64,000 nucleotides of DNA from Microstegium vimineum (taxonomy: Eukaryota > Streptophyta > Magnoliopsida > Poales > Poaceae), in NCBI GenBank assembly GCA_022036555.1, contig CM039119.1, positions 40,954,858 to 41,018,857 of the forward strand, read 5' to 3'. The position numbers were made by a program, and so were the translations under genes. Positions within the stretch are counted from its first letter, which is position 1. Every line of letters starts with the position of its first letter. This document shows, in pieces, positions 43,835 through 55,900 of this stretch. Below the pieces are notes generated by a model, which was not told the origin of the DNA, ran no database searches, and saw only the letters and a program-made list of their open reading frames with translations.

Positions 43835-46800
43835 CTAACTATTCACAGAATCACGGTGCAGGCACGATGATGGCTCATCGTGATCACTCCGGAGGTAAGC
43901 AGGTTCGTCACCCTCTTCAAGGACATGTAGGGTAACGTCCGCCCTAAAAGGAGCCATTTCTTGATAACCTTTGTACTCTTCTTCGTCTATCACTCCGTCG
44001 ACACCGGCAATCTTCCTTTTGCCTTGCAATACTACATGTAGTCTTCTATTTGTATTGTTATCCCTTGCATAGAAGATTTGCAAAACATCCTTTGCAAGGA
44101 CGAAGGGGTCATCTCTGTATGCGGTCTTGGATAGATCAACAGTAGTAAACCAATCCTTGTCGATGTTGATTTCATCCAGCTGGACCCACTGGCAATGGAA
44201 AAGAGCAACATTCAACTGATGTCCATAGTCTAGCTCCCAATCTCATCTATGAAACCATAGTATGTTGCCTCCACCATGCCGTACTCATCGTGGGCGTCGA
44301 AACGAACACCACTGTTTTGGTTGGTGCTCTTTCCATCTTGTTTTTTTGTGTAAAATGTAAAACCATTTATTTGATATCCTTGGTACATCATTAGCGTAGT
44401 CAAAGGTCCGGGGGCTAAGAGATCTAGCTGGCATCCCGTCACGATTCCTAGCCTTTAGCGTCAAAACCAGCCACCAAATTCCTCCTTATGTTTTTTCTCA
44501 AGCCAAGCCTGTGACCTCCCTATGTGCTTACTTTGTAGAAACTGCTTGTGCTCATCAATGTATGCCATCACACCATTGACCTGCTGGAGAACAACGAAGT
44601 GTGCTTGTCTTAAAGAGACCACTTCATCTATTTTGAAAGCTTTCCCACCTATTGTTCCATTGCCCCCTAGTCTTCCATCGTGATGAGATACCGGAACTTC
44701 GACCCGCTTGATGTCCAGATAATATGTGGAGAACTCAATAGCCTCCTCTGTTGACAATCCTTCTACCATGCTCCCTTCTAGTCTGAATTTATTCCTGACA
44801 TACCGCCTGAAAACTTTCATCAGTCTCTCGAAAGGAAACATCTGGTGTAGGTACATTGGGCCAAGGGCTTTTATTTGATCCACAAGATGAACAAGTAGAT
44901 GCACTGAAATGTCGAAGTAAGTCGGTGGGAAATGCATCTCAAGCTTGCATAGAATCTCGGCTATCTCCTGCTTCAGGTGGTCTAGCTTAGTCGATTTAAT
45001 GACCTTTTCAGAGATCGCGTTGAAGAACAAACACAACTTTATGATTGGAGCGCGGACCTTGTCAGGGAGGATACCTCGTAGGGCAACTGGGAGCAGTTGA
45101 GTCATAATGACATGACAGTCATGGGCCTTCATAGAACCATAGTTAAACTTAAGTTCTCTCATGTTAACTAGCCTCTTCGGGTTCCCACAATAGCCACTCG
45201 GTACTTTGAGATCATTGAAGAAAGAAATAAGCATTTCCTTTTCCTCCTTTTTCAGTGTCCATGATGCCACCGGAAGTTTCAAGTGGCCATCCTCAAGAGT
45301 TATTGCGTGCAACTCCTTCCTGGGACCCAGGTGTTGCATGTCCAAGCGTGTCGCGAGAGAATCCTTGCTTGTTCCCCCGGTGTTCATCAACGTGTTAAGT
45401 GTGTTACCGCACACGTTTTTAGTTATGTGCATTGGATCAAGACAGTGACGTACACTCAAAAGTGGCCAGTAAGGTAGTTTTCAGAAGATTGATTTTTACT
45501 TCCAGATACTATCGGTTGGCGCTGGTACTGCCCCTTCCCCTTCCCAAGGACAACATCTGTGAGTTTGCTTAATTGTTGAATCATCTGTTTCCCGTCTCGA
45601 TACTTTGGAGGTCCACGTTTCTCAGTAGTCCCATTAAAATCTTTTATATTCCTACGGTAAGGGTAATCCCGGCGTAGGAACCTACGGTGTCCCATGTAGA
45701 CTATCTTCTTGTTTTCTGGTAGATGTGTAGCATCAGTCCCGTCCAAGCACTCGACACACCCAGTGTATCCTTTTCTCTTCTCTCTAGACAAGCAACCTTG
45801 CCCTGGCAGGTCGGTGATTGTAGCAACAAGTACAACCTTTATCGTGACATGTTCTTTTTTTTACTCATCCCAAACATCCTTCACACCCGTCTCCCATATC
45901 TGTAGTAGTTCATCGATCACTAGTTCTAGAAGCACATCGATATCATTACCAGGTTGTTTTGGCCCTTGGATTAGTAGTGGCATCTGGATGTATGACCGTT
46001 TCATACAAAGCCAAGGTGGAAGGTTGTATATACATAGCGTCACTGGCCAAGTGCTATGATTGGTTCTAACCTAGTCAAATGGGTTCATCTCATCCGTGCT
46101 CAAAGCTAACCACAGATGCCTTACCTCTCCACCGATGTTCTTATAGAACATAATGTTGATAGTCCTCCAGTCTGACCCATCGGCGGCGTGCCTCAACATT
46201 GAATCTTTCTTTCGCTCTTCGACGTGCCAACGCAACAGCTTGGCTAACTTTGCATTTGCAAACAACCTATGCACTCGTGGAGTTATAGGAAAATACCATA
46301 CGGACTTGATGGGCCCTCCTCTAGTCTTTCTTCCGTCATTTGATGGCCCTTGCTTGTATCAGGGAGCTTTACACTTGGGACATGCATCCAAGTCTTTGTA
46401 TTTCTCTCCACGGTACAATATGCAGTTGTTCAAACACGCATGGATTTTCTCAACCTCGAGGCCAATTGGGCAAATCATTTGCTTGGCCAGGTAAGTCTTT
46501 TCTTCTAACTCGATACCCTTCGGGAACAGTTTATGTAGTATACCTAACAAGTTATCAAAGTCTTTATCACTCAACCCATTCGTTGATTTGAACTCCAAAA
46601 GCATGATGTTGGCTTCCAGTTTGCTTATTGGGCAGGTCGGATACAATGGTGTTTTTGCATCCTTTCTCATGATCTCCAGTTTTTTCAACTGTGAAGCACT
46701 AAGGAATCCTCCATGCACATCATGTAGAAGCTGTGAAATGCCATCATTTTCCTCTGTGTTGTCAGCTAATGTATTCATAAACACATCATCATTGGTAGGC

Positions 46801-47129
46801 ACGTGTTCTGTGTAATCATGAACATACAATAATGTATTCAAAGATGCACTAGGCATGAGCACATCATCATTGCTTTCTTGTGTAACATTTTGACCGACCT
46901 CCCTATGCAAAGTCCAAATCGTGTAGTTTCTCATGAACCCCCTTGTGATCAAGTGCAATCGTATATGCTCCACGTCGCCCAATTTTCTCGTATTCTTGCA
47001 ATCTTTGCACGGACAGAATATAAGATGTGAGTCCCCAGCATTGGGTCTAGCTCGCTTGATGAATTCGTCGATGCCCGTCAAGTACTGTGGGTTTGTACAT
47101 GATAGATCGTACATCCACCCTTGAGCCAT
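43835..47129 (-). pseudogene. TNP2 transposase of CACTA element
   Basis: ATG at 47129 (MAQGWMYDLSCTNPQYLTG). Domains in order: Transpos_assoc PF13963 (FIKRARPNAGDSHLIFCPCK); Transposase_21 PF02992 in broken pieces (LRRWHVEERKKD; TNHSTWPVTLCIYNLPPWLC; CVECLDGTDATHLPENKKIV; SVRHCLDPMHITKNVCGNTL); a DUF4218-type region (SMKAHDCHVIMTQLLPVALR; LEGSMVEGLSTEEA); and a DUF4216-type segment (INGFTFYTKKQDGKSTNQNS, NVALFHCQWVQ). It catalyses excision and integration. Breaks: TGA at 46359 (Arg CGA to TGA after CKAP), TAG at 46071, TAA at 45861, a frameshift near 45460, and stops near 44460 and 44230. Confidence 0.85.
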
Positions 47130-47930
47130 GTCTGCACTGAATAAAATGGGTAGAGCAGAGGAAACATAGGAACATATTAATAAGAGCCTTTCTGAACAAT
47201 ATTAACAGATGAAGCACATAAACATAATGTATGATCTGTCGCGGACATTTAGGGTTTTTCAATAGGAGCATTTGTGAACAATATTATTTGAAGCACATAA
47301 GCATATATAATGTATTCTTCGATATAATTTGAATTTGGTCGCGCTAGACAACAAATAAATAACAATGGAGGCTTCATCGTAAACAACATCAATTGCATAC
47401 TCTTTTTGAACAACAATGTAGGCACTTGTTTAATTCCCTTCCAAATTCCAAAACACCAACAATATTCCACATCCCATCAAAACTTTAAATGCATGCATGG
47501 AGTATTAAATGTAAGTAAAAAATATAACTAATTACAAATTTTATCCATAATTTTCGAGACGAATCTTTCGAACCTAGCTACTCAATGATCGGACAATAAT
47601 TACCCAATAAAAACAAGGTGCTACAAATTTTCTAAGTAATTTTGGATCTAAAAGCTAGGAAAAATGAACCCAAATTGCAACAACCCTCTTCTTGATCATG
47701 AAAAATAGTATAGCTCTAAACTATGGATTTACACACAAAAGCAATGCAAACCTATAATTCTAAGAAATATGCTTGTTACTAACCAAGAGCTAGAAAATGT
47801 GAGCATCCAAGAGTGAAGAGGAGCCAACAATGGAGGTCAAGAAATCCACCAGCCGTAACAATGGAGAGAGGGAGCTCCTCACGCACTATTCTGTACTGTT
47901 GGGGCAGAGGAGAGAGAGGAGATCGAAACC
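47130..47930 (-). other. 5' leader of TNP2
   Basis: Noncoding region between the putative TATA box and the TNP2 start; AT-rich, probably including an intron. Confidence 0.4.
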
Positions 47931-47938
47931 TTTATACT
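47931..47938 (-). promoter_or_regulatory. TATA box of TNP2
   Basis: The minus strand reads GTATAAAG immediately downstream of the right subterminal array, the usual promoter position in En/Spm-type elements. Confidence 0.5.
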
Positions 47939-47944
47939 GTACAC

Positions 47945-48190
47945 AACATCACTGCCGGTTCAATACACGAACCGGCAGTGAAACAATACATCACTGCCGG
48001 TTCGTGGCTTGAACCGGTAGTGATACGGCCGAGAGGCATCACTGCCGGTTGAAGCCATGAACCGGCAGTGATGTATTATTTCACTGCCGGTTCTGTCCCT
48101 ACCCCCAATAATTGGAGATCTGTCAGAGCCTGAACCGGCAGTCGACCCAAACACAACCGGCAGTGATGGGCCGACAGTGATTGCCGTTTC
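47945..48190. repeat. Right subterminal repeat array of CACTA
   Basis: Repeated CATCACTGCCGGTTC and GAACCGGCAGTGATG motifs, direct and inverted, up to the terminus. Confidence 0.85.
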
Positions 48191-48200
48191 TGTAGTAGTG

Positions 48201-48203
48201 TAT
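48201..48203. repeat. CACTA TSD TAT, right copy
   Basis: Matches 21351-21353. Confidence 0.75.
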
Positions 48204-49054
48204 GTACTGCGGGTACAGATTCTGTATGGCTTTGGAAAGCATAGACTAGCTCGAAGGCTATTGCTGGGGCAGCAGTGGGGCTTCAGTCGTTTTCGCGAAT
48301 TTAGGAGAGTTTATTTGCAGAAAACAACGATAGACTACGTGTCTGCATGTTGGCTGGATTCTGCCATCACGGTGGCTTGCGGATCCGGCTACAGGTGACG
48401 TGGCTTCTTCGGCTTAGCTAGCACACACCATGAATTGTATTCGATGCTTGTCATGGAGATTGAGATGTGCATGCATATATACTTCGAGTATATAGCCGGC
48501 CTCTCGCAGAAAGAAACTTCTTCAGGCCTTCAGCCATATTGCCGCACGCTCACACCATACTATGACTCGTCACGAGTTGCCATGTTTGCAGATGATCAAG
48601 AGTGCAAGTAGCTTCGGGCTAACACGTGCATGTTCATAACTTCTGGTATTGTTAGAGGTTGCATCCATAATCAATGGAAATCTGACCAAATCAGGCATGT
48701 TTTGGAAATTATTTGCTCTCGTGGCCAGATGCATATTATCACTTCAATTTTTCTAATCGGGTGCATGTACGACACATATACAACTACATACAGCCTGCCT
48801 TCGTGGCCGGCAAAAACTTTCATACCTTGTATAGAGAGGATGCCAATTGATCTACGTCACGTGCCGCGTAGGGCAGTGGTTAGTAGATACATACCGCATA
48901 GGGCATTTGACATTGTTGTAGACTTATCTGCTTGACGCGACGATGTATGTCGATGCAGTCCAGATTAGTTACAGGTAGAGGTAGCAGATCCGTTCCGCTA
49001 ACAAACGTCGGGATGTCGACATCGTCGAAGTAGTCGCGTCGGGGACGTCAGCGT
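48204..49054. other. Right flank of CACTA, unassigned
   Basis: No supportable gene. The last 100 bases (GTCGAC-rich) continue into the copia leader of the next block, so on the minus strand this may be degraded copia interior. Confidence 0.4.
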
Positions 49055-49593
49055 CGACGACGAAGATCGGCAGCAACTTCAGCGGCAATGTCGACGTAGA
49101 ACTTGTCGTGCTGATTACGTGTTATAAAACTCGTTGTCGGCGGTTCGGATCTTTCCCTCTCTGTCTCTCACGATCAATAGTAAATGAAAATAGTAGAACA
49201 AGTAGACACAAGATAGGAAGACTATTCTTTATTCCTCTTAATATTGGTGATTACAACATAAAGCTTCCACGTATATATAGTCCTGTCAGGGCCTACGAAT
49301 TTGGTAAGAGCCCACATACAAACAGACTAGGATTAGGATTCTTCCTTTTCCTTTCATTCTAGGATAGAGTCCATGTATTTTACAACAATGTTTCCTATTT
49401 GTGTTACCTCTGATCTACAAAGTAGTACTACTATTTAGTTCACTAGGCATGGGTTTTATGTACCACCAGGATACTTGAGCCTGTCTGATCATGAGGAAGG
49501 CTTGTTTGGCCTATAAACTTGGGCTAGCGCGACAGAAAGTTTCTTTCTATTTTGACATTTTTTTTGACAAATGCATATATATTAATTAGCAGC
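49055..49593 (-). repeat. Copia LTR + leader + LINE-tail segment, copy B
   Basis: Nearly identical to 620-1160. Here the LINE tail is contiguous with LINE coding remnants (49586 onwards) and the leader extends further left, so this copy looks like the original arrangement. Confidence 0.75.
49120..49557 (-). repeat. Ty1/copia-type LTR (copy B)
   Basis: 438 bp, TGTTATAAAAC to TTTTGACA. The primer-binding-like CGTAATCAGCACGACAAG follows on the minus strand. Its outer end abuts the A-run of the LINE, which suggests insertion into or beside the LINE tail. Confidence 0.7.
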
Positions 49594-51485
49594 ACGAAGC
49601 TGTAATCAGTCGAAACGACTGATAGCTTACAGAAGATAGTGCCAAAACTAGTGGACACTGTTGTTGATGAGCAAGAGAGGAACAAGAAGGAGTGCATGGA
49701 ACCTGAGTTTGAGTTGTAGCAGAGAAAGCCTGCCTAGCTAAGACATGAGTAGAAGAAATTTGGTTCCTATCTATTTTGCATATCCTTGCTCCTCTATGAT
49801 CCGCTACATTTCTGAAAGACTGGGTGAAGGTTTTAATTCTCCAATCTGGTGGGCGATTTTGATCGTCCTGGTTGAGGAAATTGACCAGCTGGAGACAGTT
49901 GGATAGGAAGATAGTGTTGCTAAAGTTTAATCTGTCATTTATAATTGCAGCAAGCGCGAGTGCAGCAGCCTCTGCCATAATCATTGAGGTAGCCTATGCC
50001 TGCAAGTAGATCGTCTGTGTTGGTTGTAGATGAGAGTTGACAAAGAAAATACCAAGACCAGCTTGTCTAGGAAGTTGACAATTTTGGTCAGGTGTAATAG
50101 CAGCATCTGTGTAGCATCTAACACCTGGAATAAGATATGACATCTGGATGTGAAGATTGAGCATTGGGTGAGTCATATTGCAAAGTGAATTTGCATCATG
50201 ATGGCTGACTTCTTGGTTAGATTGTCGTTGAGTGGATGTGCCTGTGTGATCTCCAGTTGGAGTACTGAGAGCTTTTAGATAGGAGGACATGTTTGCAGAG
50301 GCAGCATGATGAACATGGGTTGCCGACCATTGTTTCCTATGGAACCTGTAATCATTTCTCGCCTTCCAAAGATGTCATAAGGTGAATAAGAATTTATGTA
50401 AAGTTTGCACAGTTGTAGATTGGTTAATAAGACTTTCATGCGTAAGCTCAATATCGTTTTCATTAGGAATAGCTAAAGTTTGTATAGCTGGAGTGAAGGA
50501 TGCCCATACCTATTGAGGAAGAGTACAGTGGAAAAAGAGATGAACATCATTCTCTATTGCACCACACGAGTCATAATATTCATCAATATGAGTAGGTTGA
50601 GGCTCGCTGGGCTGTTGCCAGAGCATTCCTGATAAGACGCCATGCAAAAGTTTTAATTAGTGGTGGTAATTCTTTACTTTTCCAAATGCGTCTGAGTAAC
50701 TCAGCGGCATGTGGCCTGATACTTCTGCTTTACTTTTCCAAATGCGTCTGAGTAACTCAGCGGCATGTGGCCTGATACTTCTGCTTCCACTGTGAGGAAG
50801 CTAGGTTTCGTTGTCCTTTGATAGAGTTTTGTACATCTCTTTAGTCGTGCATAGACCTTTCTTTGCTGTCCTCCATCGTAGAATGTCTTGTTGATCTGCA
50901 GGTACAATATGAGTAGTAGAAATTGCATTGACATCCTCATCGTCGAAAATGTTGGTTAGCATAGGCATATTCCAATCATGAGTGTTATGAATCCATAGGT
51001 CAGAAGCAGTGGCAGGAAGAGGAGAGACAGTGACAGGGAGTTTGAGGTGGTCATGGATACTATCCCATACCGTGCACCACCGTGGACCAAGGGCCGGACC
51101 AAATAGAGAAGTTACCTGCATGAAGCTGAAGTGTAACATTGGTTGCTAAATTCTTTCTCACCTGAAAAATAGATGACCAAAAAATAGATTTTGTCACTCT
51201 GGTATTAGTCTTCCAAAAAGAGGTTGTTGGGTAGTATTTGGCCTTTATCACAGATGTTAGAAAAGGATTCTTATTGGTTACAATATTGTATGCAGCATGA
51301 ATAATGAGACTCTTGTTAATAGTTTCTAAGTTTCAGATACCCAGCGCCCCATTCTCTTTGCTCGGGCAAATGTCATCCCATGATCTGTAGGCTATGGGGG
51401 AAGTTTGATTGTCCTCTTGAACACCTGTCCACCAAAAATTGACATTGAAAAATTTCAGTTGAACTTTATACACTTCGCTAAAAAA
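49586..51485 (-). pseudogene. LINE (L1-type) ORF2 C-terminal remnant
   Basis: In minus-strand order: the region after RT (FWWTGVQEDNQ; SWDDICPSKENGALGI-stop-NLET; KAKYYPTTSFWK), the zf-RVT region (WIHNTHDWNMPML; ADQQDILRWRTAKKGLCTT), then an RNase H domain with CYTDAAITPD, MAEAAALALAAI and LSNCLQLVNFL. The third acidic residue of RNase H appears replaced (SNC instead of SDC). The 3' end is TTAATTAATATATATGCA plus an A-run. The stop after ALGI (TGA, 51333-51335) replaces a probable CGA Arg. A 56-bp tandem duplication (50672-50783) adds a frameshift. RT catalytic motifs are missing. Confidence 0.8.
50672..50783. repeat. 56-bp perfect tandem duplication
   Basis: Two adjacent copies of a unit starting CTTTACTTTTCCAAATGCG within the LINE remnant; not a multiple of three. 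Confidence 0.9.
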
Positions 51486-51770
51486 AAGGTTGAACTTGGC
51501 CAATGCAACTAGGGATGAAAACGGTTACAAATGTTCAGAAAACCATTTTTTTACTTTTATATTTAAATACAAAAACGAAAGCGAAAGCGATAAAGCTGGG
51601 GACGAAAATGAACACGAACTTACGTAATATCGAAATTTTTGAAAATGAACCAAATTGAGCGAAATTATGTCGAACACGGCATACGAAAAATCAATACGAA
51701 ATACCAACCCGTAGGACAAGTTCTAACCCCTACGTTTTTCCATGCTAAACTTCACTAAAAAATGGATTTT
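51486..51770. other. Unassigned AT-rich sequence
   Basis: It contains AGGGATGAAAACGGTTAC, a start sometimes seen in grass hAT-like elements, but I find no matching end. No gene. Confidence 0.35.
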
Positions 51771-51786
51771 AAAATTTGTACCATAA
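51771..51786. repeat. Retroposon TSD, left copy
   Basis: AAAATTTGTACCATAA, repeated at 53168-53183 after the A-tail. Confidence 0.85.
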
Positions 51787-53167
51787 GAGCTATCAGAACC
51801 GCCTCCCGTCCGCCTCGCACGCGGGGCGACGCGGGGGGAACCCTCCCAAACCCTAGCGCCGCTCCTTCCTCCCTCTCCCCCGGCCGCGCCGCCGCCAGAG
51901 CTGGCCGCCGGCATGGCCGCCCGCCCGCCAGGGATGGCGGCGGCGGGGCCTCCCTCCTTCTTTCAGTGGCGCGCGCGGCACCTGGCCGGCGGCCCTTCTC
52001 CTTGTGAGCGGCGTGGAGCTCGCCGGGGGAGGCCGTCGCGGCTGCGGCGGCGCCGGCTGGAGCCCGGGCCGGCACAGGGGATGGCGACGGGGGCTACCTC
52101 TCCTTTGCGCGCTCCCCCTGTCCTCTCTGACGACGAAGACGGCGGCGGCGGGATTCGCTGGTCCGGCGCCCGGGCTGCCGGATCCGGGCCCCAGGCGGTC
52201 GGATCTGGCCGGACTTGTCCGGTGAAGGCGGCAGCGACGGCGCGGTGACGGTCAGGTTCACAGGCGCTAGGGGTGGCTCCCTCCTTGCCGCCCCTCCCTT
52301 TAGTGGCCTGGCTGCTGCTGCAACGTCTACTTCGGCGATGGACGGGCCCCACAGGTCAAGTCAGGAGGCGGTGGTGTTGGCAAGGGCTGCCGTGGTTGGG
52401 GCTTCGCGTCCGGATCCGGTGGCCCTAGGGCTGGGGCGGTGCCCACGGTGGGACGCACTCCTTGGGTCTACTGGTGGCAGCAGTGATGGAGGCGGGTGTC
52501 AGGGCTGGCGGCGGCGGTCGGCAACGGCCTCGTCATGCGGCAGGTGGACGCGCACGCGGGGGGTATGGCTGATTCTCGGTACGTCGTCTGGTTGACGGGG
52601 GTGACTGGCGCAACTTCGTCTGCCGTGAGTAGCCGGCACGCCAGTGCCCCCCTGGTGAGGCTTCTGCTGGATGGCTGGCGGCGACGGCGTTGGTGACATG
52701 CTGGGACCCGACATCAGGGCTGGTGTTTGTGCTGGGGTAACTTGGGCGAAAGCACGGCGACGGTGACGCCTGTGGGCGCCATGTTCCCTGTTGGGGGCGT
52801 CGTGGCCACAACATTTCCATGGATAAAAACCGGTCCTCTTGGATGAGCGACGGCGGCGCATTGGACGTCGTAACCTTCCTAAAGGCGTCACTGTGGAATC
52901 GACCCGATCCTGATGTCTCGTGGCAGGGAGTGTGGCCATTGTCGGAAGTTGGAGCTGCTCTTGCGTTATGCTTGAGCTAGGCAACGATGACCGGCTATGT
53001 CTTCCTGCTTCGGGAGCTCCGGTCTCGTACTTTGCTTGGGTCATCGTGTACTCGGTTGTGTGCGTGGGTAGGCTTCGCCGTCGTGGCGTTTCACGCCACG
53101 TTGGCTGCCTTGTATATATTTGCTATCTGCTTATCAATCGAAGCCGGTAACACGGATCTTTCGAAAA
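51787..53167 (+). mobile_element. Non-autonomous LINE-like retroposon
   Basis: A GC-rich body of about 1.4 kb ends in TATCAATCGAAGCCGGTAAC, CGGATCTTTCG and an A-run, and is flanked by a 13-16 bp target duplication, so it was inserted by target-primed reverse transcription. GC-rich frames (for example 51913-52248) match no domain I know, and no RT or endonuclease is present. It may be a 5'-leader plus 3'-end derivative of a LINE, or a retrocopied noncoding transcript. Confidence 0.7.
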
Positions 53168-53183
53168 AAAATTTGTACCATAA
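53168..53183. repeat. Retroposon TSD, right copy
   Basis: ATTTGTACCATAA directly after the A-run; matches 51771-51786 (the first As are shared with the tail). Confidence 0.85.
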
Positions 53184-53598
53184 ATTAAAACTTATTTTTT
53201 GCAAAACTATTTTAAACCTTGCATTAAAATTCACCATATACATTTTCATCTGTTGATGTGCTATCTAGAATTTATTTGTGGCACACAAATATTTACTTTG
53301 AATGTCTAACCCAAATTCCCTCCTGGAATTCAAATCAAATCACTTTAAACCCCTCTATTTACTTTTACGGGAATAATAGAAGTTGTAGAAAAACAAAATC
53401 TATGTTGGGCTACTCTTCTGCTTTCTCCTCCCTCGTCTCCCTAGACCCTAGTCCCCGCTTAGGCCAACAGCCCACTTAGCCCGATGCATGGAAGGCTGAC
53501 GGCAGCCAGCTCACACGCGCTACAAGCGCCAGCGTCCAATTTTCGTCCCACCTCGCTAGAGAGATCGGAGCAGCCGGGCACTCTTACAGCCGCTTAGG
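53184..53598. other. Unassigned
   Basis: No gene or repeat end recognised. Confidence 0.4.
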
Positions 53599-54147
53599 GA
53601 GTGTCTAGATGTAACGGATAAAGTTTAGTCCATGTCACGTTGAATATTTATATCTTAATTAATTTTATTAATATTAATACTAAATTACAGAAGTCGTGAC
53701 TAATTTAAGAGGCAAATTTTTTAAACCTAATTAATCTATAATTTATACTTGTTTACTGTATATTATTAAATCATAGACTAATTAGACTCAACCTATATAA
53801 TTAGTTTTATAAATAGTCTATATTTAATTTTTAAATTAGTTTCCAAACATTCGATGTGATAGAGACTAAACTTTAGTCCCTAGCAAATCATGTAGTCCCT
53901 GTTAAATTGAATGTTTATATACTAATTAGAAGAATTAAATATGAACTAAGTTTAAAACTAATTGCATAAATCCTAATTAATTCGTCATTAGCACATATTT
54001 ATTGTAGCATCATGTTGTCAAATCATGAACTAATTAGGCTTAATAGAATCGTCTCATAAATTAATCTCAATATATATAATTAATTGTATAATTAGTCTAT
54101 ATATAATATTTCTAAATTAGTGTCTAAATATTTGATGGGATAGGAAC
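53599..54147. repeat. Two diverged MITE-like copies, head to tail
   Basis: Two AT-rich units (about 53599-53885 and 53886-54147) share TAGTCC starts, internal ACTAATTAG-type and AATTAGTCTATAT motifs, and GATGxGATAG ends. The pattern is that of short nonautonomous DNA elements of grasses; exact TIRs are not resolved. Confidence 0.5.
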
Positions 54148-54150
54148 TAA

Positions 54151-54465
54151 GGTGGTGTTTGGTTTCAAGGCTGTAAATGGTAATGTAAATGGGATCTATA
54201 CACGGTGCTAATGATTGCTGACAATGGAAATCGTAATTTGTTTGTTTCGCAACCGTGCAAAGGAGCTGGGCGACAGGATTGGTTAGCGCTAGGTGGTGGG
54301 TGGTAGCTGTTTTTCATAGGCTCGTAATGGGTCACAGTGTTATCCGTTACTGAGTATGCAAACCAAACAGAAAGAAGCACAATCATATTATGGCGTGAAC
54401 AGGTAGCACAATCATATTATGGCGTGAACAGTTAACGGACCATAAACTCCCAACTAAACAACACC
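54151..54465. mobile_element. Tourist-like MITE (PIF/Harbinger type)
   Basis: 315 bp with ends GGTGGTGTTTGGTT and AACTAAACAACACC (inverted, two mismatches over 14) and a TAA target duplication at 54148-54150 and 54466-54468. It contains a 29-bp tandem duplication (AGCACAATCATATTATGGCG...) near 54375-54435. Confidence 0.7.
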
Positions 54466-54468
54466 TAA

Positions 54469-55900
54469 AGGTTAGCGTGGTGAACCAAACACCCCCTTAA
54501 TAGAGCTCCTTGCCTTGCCTACCTCTATTTGGCTGAGTTTACTGGGCCAAATTCGGATTAAACTGAATTTAAAATTTTGAATTTTTTTTGAATTAAAAGT
54601 AGAAAAGTAGAAATTGTTTGAAAAAAAGCTAAAATATTTTGTTCTGATTTGAAATTTAATTTTGTATTTTGAACTGAATTCAAACTTTTTTAAATATAGG
54701 AATTTGATCATATCAAATGTAGAAGTTCGATTCAGGATATTTTTATACTGTTTTGATACCTAAATGCAACACTTATACCCCAGGTTTGTATCACTTCCTC
54801 TCTTCCGTTTAGTGGCGGATGCTCTTGGGCCTAAACTATGTAAACTATAATAAAGGACAATTCACAAAAAACTAATGGCCCAATTCTTGATTAGCCACCT
54901 TGTGTCTGATTTGGAAACTAGAAAACATGAGATGGCTCTATCTTTGTTTTGAAGAATAAGATCGTTTAATTCCTTGTTTGGATGGAAAAGATGGAACCAT
55001 CCCACTTGTCTAGTTGGTATGAGGGTTGGTTGGGAGAATAAGTTCGTCCAATTCCTTTTACATGGAAAGGACGGAACAAATCCACTTCTTTATTTGCTTC
55101 GAGAGGTGAAAAAGATTAAATAGATGATGTTTGTTCTAACTCATATAATGGATATTGAGTGGGCCCACATGCCAATTAGACCTTAGCTAGTGTAGATTTA
55201 TTTTTTTCTTGTTTTAATCACACGGCCTTATCTTTTTCCCCATCAATGCTATCCATTACCATCTTTAGCACATATGAGCTATTTGGTTGGAAAGACTAGC
55301 TAGGCAACTTGGTGTTAAGCACTTTAATTAAACTTGATCATGTCATTATCAAGCGTAAGCATCAAGCATTAGGATAGTTAGTTATGCATCAAGAAGTTTG
55401 GTTGTGGCATGCATGTGTTGTATGTGAGATGTCAATAACCTTAGTGATTAAGGTTCTTTGTGACTTAATAGGTTAATAATTTGCATAAATAGAACGTGTA
55501 ACTTTGGTCTCATGAATTGGAGTGAAGTGTATACTTTGTTATTGTGCCGTTGGTTGTGATGTTTGAGTAATGGTTTTCATATGAAAATTAAAAAAAATGT
55601 TTAATCAAGTTATTTCAAACCTTAATTTAAATAAAGTTTTGTGGCTCACTTTTGCAACTTTCTAACCATTAAGAATTTGGGCTTTGTTCCAAAAGCAAAA
55701 ATGTAGATCTTGTTTATACTAACAAAATTAAAAAAGGCGTGAATTGTTAGTATGCCCTCTTTTGAATTCAAAAATACAATTCAAAATCTAGGAAGAATCT
55801 GAATGTGACCCTTAAAGAAAAATTGAAGAGATTTAAATTTAGAGAAACTTTTATTTTCGGAAAATTTTGAGTTTCCAAGCAAAATTTGAAGTAATTTGGA
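54469..55900. other. AT-rich region, unassigned
   Basis: No coding signal, no clear repeat ends. Confidence 0.4.

Larger units (their letters stand above)
21354..48200 (-). mobile_element. CACTA (En/Spm) DNA transposon with nested insertions
   Basis: The ends are CACTACTCCAGAA at the left and TTTCTGTAGTAGTG at the right, inverted repeats that differ at one position over 13 bases. Both ends have arrays of ACCGGCAGTGATG and its complement; a third array is internal (43185-43390). Two genes read leftwards: TNP2 transposase (43835-47129) and the PF03004/ULP1 gene (21852-41671). Without the Sirevirus (22408-36529 plus TSD) the element is about 12.7 kb. The genes are broken by stops and frameshifts, so this copy is not autonomous now. 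Confidence 0.85.

Noticed and set aside
48630..48935. 101-codon plus-strand frame
   Set aside because: No domain or homology signal recognised; it lies in the flank likely derived from copia interior read on the opposite strand.
620..49593. The two identical 438-439 bp LTRs as the ends of one 48-kb element
   Set aside because: Both copies have the primer-binding/leader side on the left and the LINE tail on the right. A true pair would show a polypurine tract beside one of them.
52004..53044. GC-rich frames as a host gene
   Set aside because: They lie inside a TSD-flanked retroposon and overlap in several frames on both strands, which is expected from GC-rich sequence.
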